DNA of 36,794 nucleotides, from positions 1-36,794 of the forward strand of contig CAYQQJ010000034.1 in assembly GCA_964419935.1 (NCBI GenBank), read 5' to 3'. The position numbers were made by a program, and so were the translations under genes. Source of the DNA: CAYQQJ01 sp964419935 (GTDB lineage Bacteria > Pseudomonadota > Gammaproteobacteria > Pseudomonadales > Cellvibrionaceae). The notes beneath the pieces were generated by a model. That model worked only from the letters and a program-made list of their open reading frames with translations, was not told where the DNA came from and did not search any database. This document shows, piece after piece, positions 30,768 through 36,794 of the stretch (its first letter is position 1; each line of letters opens with the position of its first letter).

Positions 30768-31859
30768 TCAAAAGTTCCGACTCAATACCAGCCCACCCCA
30801 CACATGGCCGCGATCACCGACACCCTCCCGTATCTCGGAGGTCTGCGCGCGAATGACGTAACTCGCTTTGTATTGCCGGCCGATGGTAAACGTATAACCA
30901 AGCCAGGCTTCGGCAATGATTGGACGCAAATCCCCCTGATTCAATACATGAGGGCTGTGTTTGAACTGACCTTGCAGGAACGCATTGTATAGCCGCGCCT
31001 TGAGCGTAATGCCGCCCCAGAAGTAGCTCTCCTCGCCCTGACTTGGCGTCACCGCCATTTCATTCACATGCTCGCCGTAGGAGATGAGCTCCGGATTGAA
31101 CCGCAGATCTGGCGAACTGATAATACCTTGCCGCGTGGAGAGTGCGACACCCAACTCCGTGATATAGCCTACGGAGGAAAAGTAGGTGGTTTTAAATCGG
31201 GAATTAAACGTGTTGCTGTCCCAATAGTCATGATAGGCCAGTTGATAACGCGCGGTCAGTTCGCCGCCATTGGAGATTTGGTTATTCCAACCGCGGGCTT
31301 TGTCATTGCCCAGTGTGCGATGCACTTCATTCTGGATGTCTCCCACAATATCGCTACCCAAAACCCCCAGGGTTAAGGACGTGGAAATACCATTGTCGCT
31401 GCTGGCCAGGTGGTACATGCGACTGACGGACAGGTACATCAGACTGGCGTAAGGTCGATCGTTGAGCAGCAGGTCCGCACTTTCGATATCACGTGGCGTG
31501 AACCCATAAAACCCAACCTCAATCGAGGGCACAACGACCTGCTTCCCACGGGCCTCAGCACCGGTCACGCTGTCCAGCACACCAGGCGCGCTGTCGAGGT
31601 GCCGCCAGTACTTCCTGCCTTTAGCACCTGAATACGTCAGCGCCACACCGGCAGTAAAATCCCGATCAGTGGAGGCCAGTGGAACGTAAAGATCATTATC
31701 AATGGAAATCGCCCACGCCTGCTGACCGCTGACAGGTAATGCACCTTCTGCAAAAGCTTTTGTGGACAATAAACTGGCCGAAGTCAAAAGACATAGGAAA
31801 AGCAAACTGTTCTTCACTATGGCTTGGATAAATGGTTTGTCGTAACGGAGAGAATACAT
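30768..31859 (-). CDS. LpxR-family lipid A 3'-O-deacylase
   Basis: This outer-membrane beta-barrel enzyme has 363 aa with a signal peptide (LLFLCLLTSASLLSTKAFA) followed by WAISIDNDLYVPLASTDRDFTAGVALTY, the catalytic Asn-Asp and Thr region of LpxR, then NDRPYASLMYLS and GDIQNEVHRTLGNDKARGWNNQISN, which holds the active-site His. The barrel ends with an aromatic residue (SRNF). LpxR removes acyl chains from the 3' position of lipid A and alters recognition and barrier properties. AAAGG precedes the ATG. It lies downstream of the RND pump genes with 128 bp between. All core residues seem present. Confidence 0.88.
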   Translation of the reverse strand: MYSLRYDKPFIQAIVKNSLLFLCLLTSASLLSTKAFAEGALPVSGQQAWAISIDNDLYVPLASTDRDFTAGVALTYSGAKGRKYWRHLDSAPGVLDSVTGAEARGKQVVVPSIEVGFYGFTPRDIESADLLLNDRPYASLMYLSVSRMYHLASSDNGISTSLTLGVLGSDIVGDIQNEVHRTLGNDKARGWNNQISNGGELTARYQLAYHDYWDSNTFNSRFKTTYFSSVGYITELGVALSTRQGIISSPDLRFNPELISYGEHVNEMAVTPSQGEESYFWGGITLKARLYNAFLQGQFKHSPHVLNQGDLRPIIAEAWLGYTFTIGRQYKASYVIRAQTSEIREGVGDRGHVWGGLVLSRNF

Positions 31860-31987
31860 AGTGGTTACCTTTCAAAAAGGTATACGAAAGCATTCGGAGC
31901 CCGACCATGGGGCTCAGAAAATCGAGTAAGAACTTGAAGCCAAGCCTTCCGTGGCAGACGCTACTAGGTAGGCACCCGGATCAGGCG

Positions 31988-33502
31988 CTATGTACTGCCA
32001 CGGTCACCCGGAAAGGCGGAGCCAAAGCCGTCGGACTGGCCAGGATTGGATTGGCGAACCACCGCATCAGCCATATTCTGAACGGCGAACGCCGGGGCAC
32101 CGGCGATGGAGCGATAGACGCTGACCAGGGCCAGCGCCTGACTCGTTTTGCTTTGCATCAAGGTGTCTCTCACTCGGTTGAGTTCCAGTTCCGCAGTGAG
32201 CAATTCGAAGTACCCGATAAACCCCTGCTCGTAACGCTCACGGGCCTGAGCCACAGCTTTGCGCGAGGACTCCGCCGCGGATTGCAGTAGCGCGACCCGT
32301 TCCTGCGCCTGCTGGTAGCGCACCAACCAGGTTTCGGTTTCCTCCAACGCCAGCAATACCGTTTGACGATAGCTGGCCAGTGCAGCTTCCGCGTCCGCAT
32401 CGGCGGCATCAATGCGTGCCGTCACCAATGCACGGTCCAGAAAGCTCCAATCTATACCCAGCATCACCCGATGGGATTCCGCACCGCTGGTGAACAAATC
32501 ACTTCCGCTGGTTGCCAGGCTCCCGGCTAATGCCTGAAAGGTGAAACGCGGATACAAGTCAGCAGTTGCCACACCAATGCGCGCCGTCGCGGCAGCAATG
32601 CGTCGCTCTGCTGCGCGGATATCCGGCCGATGCCGCAAGACCTCGCCGGGCGTGCCGACCGGTATCACCGGCATCACTTCCGGCAGCGGTGTGGCGGCGC
32701 TGAGCTCGTCGATAAGTGTGCCCGGCGATTTACCCGTAAGAACGGCGAGCCGATGCATATTCGCCTTGATGTCCGCCTGCAGTTGCGGAATGGCTGCGCG
32801 CGTAGCATCCAACTGGGCGCGAGCGCGGAACAGGTCAAACTGGTTTCCGCGCCCCACGTTGAGCCTGGTGGAAACAATCTCCAAAGAGGCTTGCTGCAGC
32901 GACACATTGTGTTGAATAACATTCATTTGTTGCTGCAAACCGCGCAGCTCGAAATAACTGATGGCTAACTGCCCTGCCAGCGCCACTTGCAACGCCTGTA
33001 GGTCCGCACCAGTGGCGTCTACCAGGGCCTGTTGTGCCTGGGTGCTTTGCGCAAGGCGACCGAACAAATCAACTTCCCAACGCAAGGCAGCCCCGGCTTC
33101 GAATAGCTCCAGTTCGTCAGCTTCCGGGCGTGCACGCTCCGCTTCCGCCAACTGCTGGTGCGAACCGCCAGCGGACGCAGTAACGCTTGGCCATTGCTCG
33201 CGTCGCGCGTGTTGCAGAAGTGCGTTTGCACTTTTATAACGCGCCAGTATGGCCTGCAGATCGTAGTTATCGCTTAGCGTTTCCCTGATCAATCGTTCGA
33301 GTATTGGATCTTGAAACCCATGCCAAAAATTCTCTCTGGCGGAGCTGCCAACATCTGCTCCGACCTGTTTAGTAGCGTTTGTGGCACCATTTTTTGCGGC
33401 ATAAAATGCGTCGGGATGTATTGCCGACGGAGCTTTGTACTCTGGCCCTACGGCGCAGCCGCTTGCCAGAATGGCGGTCATTAAAGGGAGCAGCTTTTTC
33501 AT
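31988..33502 (-). CDS. RND-system outer-membrane factor (OprM/NodT family lipoprotein)
   Basis: This 504-aa TolC-like channel opens with a lipoprotein signal (MKKLLPLMTAILASGC, lipobox ASGC) and GPEYKAP, typical of NodT/OprM proteins. Two outer-membrane-efflux repeats are visible as long helices (for example RYKSANALLQHARREQWPSVTASA, SLQQASLEIVSTRLNVGRGNQFDLFRARAQLDATRAAI and PGEVLRHRPDIRAAERRIAAATARIGVATADLYPRF). It exports compounds across the outer membrane for the adjacent RND pump. The ATG overlaps the permease stop (ATGA), so both are made from one message. No anomaly is seen. Confidence 0.95.
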   Translation of the reverse strand: MKKLLPLMTAILASGCAVGPEYKAPSAIHPDAFYAAKNGATNATKQVGADVGSSARENFWHGFQDPILERLIRETLSDNYDLQAILARYKSANALLQHARREQWPSVTASAGGSHQQLAEAERARPEADELELFEAGAALRWEVDLFGRLAQSTQAQQALVDATGADLQALQVALAGQLAISYFELRGLQQQMNVIQHNVSLQQASLEIVSTRLNVGRGNQFDLFRARAQLDATRAAIPQLQADIKANMHRLAVLTGKSPGTLIDELSAATPLPEVMPVIPVGTPGEVLRHRPDIRAAERRIAAATARIGVATADLYPRFTFQALAGSLATSGSDLFTSGAESHRVMLGIDWSFLDRALVTARIDAADADAEAALASYRQTVLLALEETETWLVRYQQAQERVALLQSAAESSRKAVAQARERYEQGFIGYFELLTAELELNRVRDTLMQSKTSQALALVSVYRSIAGAPAFAVQNMADAVVRQSNPGQSDGFGSAFPGDRGST

Positions 33503-36500
33503 GAGATGTCTCCTGCAGATGGCAGCGCCTGGCTTTCATCTGTATTGCTTCTATCGTAAGTTTCTGCACGGTTGGACACACGGCGCAGTGCCACATAGAA
33601 AACCGGCGTCAGCACCAAACCAAAAACCGTGACGCCGATCATCCCGCTGAAAACGGTGACGCCCATGGCGTTGCGCACTTCGCTACCGGCACCGCTGGCC
33701 GTCACCAACGGCAGAACACCAGCAATAAATGCGACTGAGGTCATGACGATCGGGCGCAGACGCAAGCGGCAGGCTTCAAGTGCCGCTTCGACGGTGGTCT
33801 TGCCCTGTTTTTCCAGGTCGCGAGCGAACTCGACAATCAGAATCGCGTTCTTGCAGGCGAGACCAATCAACACCACCAGGCCCACCTGAACAAAAATATT
33901 GTTGTCGCCGCCGGTCAGCCATACGCCAAACAGCGCCGCGAGCACACACATTGGCACAATCAGCACTATGGTCAGCGGCAGAATCCAGCTCTCATACAAA
34001 GCGGCCAGCACCAAAAACACCAACAGGAGCGCCAGCGGGAAGACCACCAGCACCGCATTGCCCTGGTTGATCTGTTCAAAACTCAGGTCTGTCCATTCGA
34101 GCGTCATACCGGCCGGTAACACTTGTTCTGCCACCGCGGCCACCTGCGCCAGGCTTTCCGCGGAAGACAAGGCCGCCGGGTCCGACTGACCGAGCAGATC
34201 GGCGGCGGGGTAACCGTTGTAACGAATCACGGGGTCCGGTCCGTAGCTCTGGCGCAGGGTCACCATGCTGTCCAGCGGCACCATGTCCCCGTCCGCATTG
34301 GCGGTGTAGAGATGGCTGAGATCGCTGGGGTCGTTACGAAACGGCGCATCTGCCTGGGCCATCACTCGAAAGGTTCGGCCGAACAGATTGAAGTCATTGA
34401 TGTACTGAGAGCCGAAATACAATTGCAGCGTGCTGTACAAGTCGCTTAAGCGAACGCCCTGGGCCTTGGCTTTTTCGCGGTCCACTTCCGCATCCAGCTG
34501 CGGTACGTTGGCTTGGTAGGAACTGAACGGATAAAACAGGCCCGGCGTCTGACTGATGGACAATGCCAATGCATTGGTTGCATTCTGTAATTCACCATAA
34601 CCGGCGGCTCTGCGATCCTGCACATAAAGTGAATATCCGGAACCCGCGCCCAAACCGAACACCGGTGGCGGCATAAAGGTGATTGCAAAACCTTCCTTGA
34701 TGGAACTCAGTTTGCCGTTCAATTCGTCGGCAATTTCCTGCGCGGTGCGGTCCCGCACTGCAAAGTCATCAAACAGAATAAACACGGTGCCGACGTTGGG
34801 CGTATTGGTTCCCTGCAACGCATTGAACCCTACAAATGCCGCTGCGTGGGCAACGCCTTCGGTTTCAAGCGCCATAGCGCTGACTTTGCGTGCAACTGCC
34901 TCGGTGCGATCCAATGACGCACCTTCCGGCAGGCGGATGCTGCCTACCAGGTATGTTTTATCCTGAGTTGGAATGAAGCCGCCGGGAACCTGATTGAACA
35001 TCCACGCCGTTGCCAACAGCAGCACAATGTAAACACCGAACACTGCACCGCGACGGCCGAGGCTTTTGTCTACGGCGCGTTCATAACGAACGGCAGTACG
35101 GTGAAAAAATCGGTTGAACGGTCGGAATATCCAACCGAACAAACGGTTGATAACCCGCGCTGGTCGATCCGGCGCTGCCCCATGGGGTTTCAAAAGTGCC
35201 GCGGCCAAAGCCGGCGACAAGGTCAGTGAGTTGATAGCGGAGATGACTGTCGCAATGGCAATAGTCGTAGCAAACTGACGGTAGAATTGCCCGGTGATGC
35301 CATCCATAAATGCCATGGGTACAAACACCGCGCAGAGCACCAGGCTGATTGCGACGATAGGCCCACTGACTTCGCGCATGGCTTGATGGGCGGCCGCCAA
35401 AGGCGCAAGACCTTCCTCGATATTGCGCTCAACGTTTTCTACTACCACAATCGCGTCGTCCACCACTATGCCGATGGCCAATACCATGGCAAACAGCGTC
35501 AGTGTATTAATGGAAAACCCGAGTAACAGCAGCAGCGCAAAGGTACCCACAATCGACACTGGCACCGCCAGTAAGGGAATCAGCGACGCGCGCCATGTTT
35601 GCAGGAAAAGAATCACTACCAGCACCACCAAGGCGACGGCTTCCAGCAACGTCATAATCACGGCTTTGATCGAGGTGCTGACAAAGACCGTGGGATCGTA
35701 GGCAATTTCCCATTCCAGGCCCTGGGGAAACGCCGCAGCCAGTTCCTCCATTTTCGCCCGCACTGCCGCAGACACATCCAAAGCATTGGAACCCGGCGCC
35801 TGAAAAATCGGTATGGCCACAGCCTGCTCGCCATTCAAGAGCGCTCGCAGGGAGTCCTGGGATGACGCCAACTCGATACGGGCAACATCCCGCAGTCGCG
35901 TTATTTCGCCGTCGTCTCCGGTTTTCAAAACAATTTCGCCAAACTCTTCGACGCTTTCCAGGCGACCTTGAGCGTTGATGGAAATCATCAGGTCCGCACC
36001 GTCAGGCATGGGTGGTGCACCAATTTGTCCGGCGGAAACCTGTACGTTCTGGTCCTGCACCGCCGCGGTAATATCCCGTGCAGAAATACCCAAGGCGGCA
36101 GCGCGCTGAGGGTCGATCCATAAGCGCATGGCGTAATCCCCCGCGCCGAACAAACTCGCCTGTCCCACGCCGGGAATTCGCGCGAGCTCATCGCGAATAT
36201 GCAGAAGCGCATAGTTGCGAATGTAGGTAGAGGTCAGCACGGCGTTGGGTGAGGTGAGGTGAACCGCCATCATCAGGTTGGGCGACTGCTTTTGGGTGGT
36301 CACGCCCAATCGCCGCACATCTTCCGGCAGACGTGGCAATGCCTGGGATACACGGTTCTGCACCTGTACCTGTGCTTGATCGGGGTCCGTACCCAGCGCG
36401 AAGGTCACGGTCACGGCAAGGCTTCCGTCGCTGCCGGCGACGGATTTCATGTAGATCATGTCCTCCACGCCATTGATGGCTTCCTCCAATGGCGTGGCGA

Positions 36501-36687
36501 CGGTTTCTGAAATGGTTTTCGGGTTGGCACCGGGGTAACTGGCAGAAACCAGCACACTTGGCGGTACCACGTCCGGGTATTCGCTGACAGGCAACAGCGG
36601 AATGCTGATCAAGCCAACAACGAATATGATGATTGACAACACCGAGGCGAAAATCGGTCGGTCAACGAAGAATCTGGAAAAATTCAT
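33499..36687 (-). CDS. HAE1-type RND multidrug efflux permease
   Basis: This 1062-aa inner-membrane proton/drug antiporter trimer subunit (AcrB/MexB family) has full length. It begins MNFSRFFVDRPIFASVLSIIIFVVGLISIPLLPVSEYPDVVPP, shows the pore-domain AVTVTFALGTDPDQAQVQVQNRV, the TM4 proton-relay region LTLFAMVLAIGIVVDDAIVVVENVERN with the double Asp, and the second half GLACKNAILIVEFA. The gene runs toward the outer-membrane factor. The periplasmic adaptor, which normally precedes or neighbours such a pump, is absent: only about 50 bp lie between the start and the IS end. In a second frame, an 18-codon stub ending TGA overlaps the ATG, which could be the tail of a disrupted adaptor gene. AGGGA lies about 13 bases upstream. 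Confidence 0.95.
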   Translation of the reverse strand: MNFSRFFVDRPIFASVLSIIIFVVGLISIPLLPVSEYPDVVPPSVLVSASYPGANPKTISETVATPLEEAINGVEDMIYMKSVAGSDGSLAVTVTFALGTDPDQAQVQVQNRVSQALPRLPEDVRRLGVTTQKQSPNLMMAVHLTSPNAVLTSTYIRNYALLHIRDELARIPGVGQASLFGAGDYAMRLWIDPQRAAALGISARDITAAVQDQNVQVSAGQIGAPPMPDGADLMISINAQGRLESVEEFGEIVLKTGDDGEITRLRDVARIELASSQDSLRALLNGEQAVAIPIFQAPGSNALDVSAAVRAKMEELAAAFPQGLEWEIAYDPTVFVSTSIKAVIMTLLEAVALVVLVVILFLQTWRASLIPLLAVPVSIVGTFALLLLLGFSINTLTLFAMVLAIGIVVDDAIVVVENVERNIEEGLAPLAAAHQAMREVSGPIVAISLVLCAVFVPMAFMDGITGQFYRQFATTIAIATVISAINSLTLSPALAAALLKPHGAAPDRPARVINRLFGWIFRPFNRFFHRTAVRYERAVDKSLGRRGAVFGVYIVLLLATAWMFNQVPGGFIPTQDKTYLVGSIRLPEGASLDRTEAVARKVSAMALETEGVAHAAAFVGFNALQGTNTPNVGTVFILFDDFAVRDRTAQEIADELNGKLSSIKEGFAITFMPPPVFGLGAGSGYSLYVQDRRAAGYGELQNATNALALSISQTPGLFYPFSSYQANVPQLDAEVDREKAKAQGVRLSDLYSTLQLYFGSQYINDFNLFGRTFRVMAQADAPFRNDPSDLSHLYTANADGDMVPLDSMVTLRQSYGPDPVIRYNGYPAADLLGQSDPAALSSAESLAQVAAVAEQVLPAGMTLEWTDLSFEQINQGNAVLVVFPLALLLVFLVLAALYESWILPLTIVLIVPMCVLAALFGVWLTGGDNNIFVQVGLVVLIGLACKNAILIVEFARDLEKQGKTTVEAALEACRLRLRPIVMTSVAFIAGVLPLVTASGAGSEVRNAMGVTVFSGMIGVTVFGLVLTPVFYVALRRVSNRAETYDRSNTDESQALPSAGDIS

Positions 36688-36740
36688 GGCAACAGTTTCC
36701 CTGAACGCGCCGGAGGGCGCGCTCGTGTTGGTGAATATAA

Positions 36741-36794
36741 CTAGGGAACCTCTGATTAAGTCCCTGCGGTCTCTGGCTTACAGGAATTTTTGCT
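36741..36794. mobile_element. IS terminal inverted repeat (partial element, runs off right edge)
   Basis: Positions 36741-36774 are the inverted counterpart of 21-54 (32 of 34). CTAG at 36741-36744 marks the junction with the RND upstream region. The remaining 20 bases lie inside the putative IS and differ from the left copy, as opposite ends of one IS type would. Confidence 0.6.

Overview
The window looks like chromosomal DNA of a moderately GC-rich gammaproteobacterium, possibly a marine or halophilic Marinobacter-like lineage. This is inferred from the gene set (CueR/CopA, a LigD/Ku NHEJ locus, a LpxR-type lipid A deacylase, a PepSY/DUF2271/DUF4198/flavoreductase iron cluster, an HAE1 RND pump) and from the intergenic repeat style, not from a marker gene. 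Both extreme ends carry near-identical 34-bp insertion-sequence-like termini pointing outward. The window is therefore probably a stretch, or an assembly contig, lying between two IS copies in the same orientation.

Layout. 0.2-4.2 kb: a DMT permease, then a copper-export unit (CopA ATPase behind a visible CueR-type operator, and CueR itself). 4.2-4.9 kb: a GlxA-type regulator remnant and a small PepSY protein. 5.0-17.6 kb: an accessory, defence-island-like region, almost entirely on the minus strand. It starts with a tyrosine recombinase and holds a compact run phd - parE - 98-aa protein - DNA methyltransferase - PRTase-like protein - ORC/CDC6-like AAA ATPase - 314-aa unknown protein. Upstream of that run lie an orphan VapB, an NYN-LOTUS protein, a 54-aa ORF, a Fic protein lacking its catalytic HPF segment, a 94-aa unknown and a NERD/UvrD-like nuclease-helicase. 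Related 49-bp and 21-bp repeats sit directly behind several of these genes, as if the region were built from cassette-like units.

17.8-23.6 kb: a periplasmic DSP-type phosphatase; a four-gene iron/redox cluster (PepSY membrane protein, DUF2271, DUF4198, membrane-anchored CysJ-like flavoreductase) with a Fur-box-like site in front; a 52-aa acidic lipoprotein; a flavodoxin-like reductase. 23.8-28.6 kb: an NHEJ operon (LigD, four-CxxC zinc-ribbon protein, two Ku proteins). 28.7-36.7 kb: a class 3 lipase, a small membrane protein, an LpxR homologue, and an RND permease with its outer-membrane factor; the expected periplasmic adaptor is not present before the IS end.

The most interesting part is the run at 6.4-12.7 kb. 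Seven genes are separated by -4 to 15 nt behind one near-consensus sigma70 promoter that precedes the Phd antitoxin. A PRTase-like enzyme and an ORC/CDC6-like ATPase are combined with a DNA methyltransferase and two unrecognised proteins, and all seem to be under toxin-antitoxin control. A perfect 30-bp palindrome inside the end of parE may modulate read-through. I infer an anti-mobile-element or anti-phage role; nothing in the sequence proves it.
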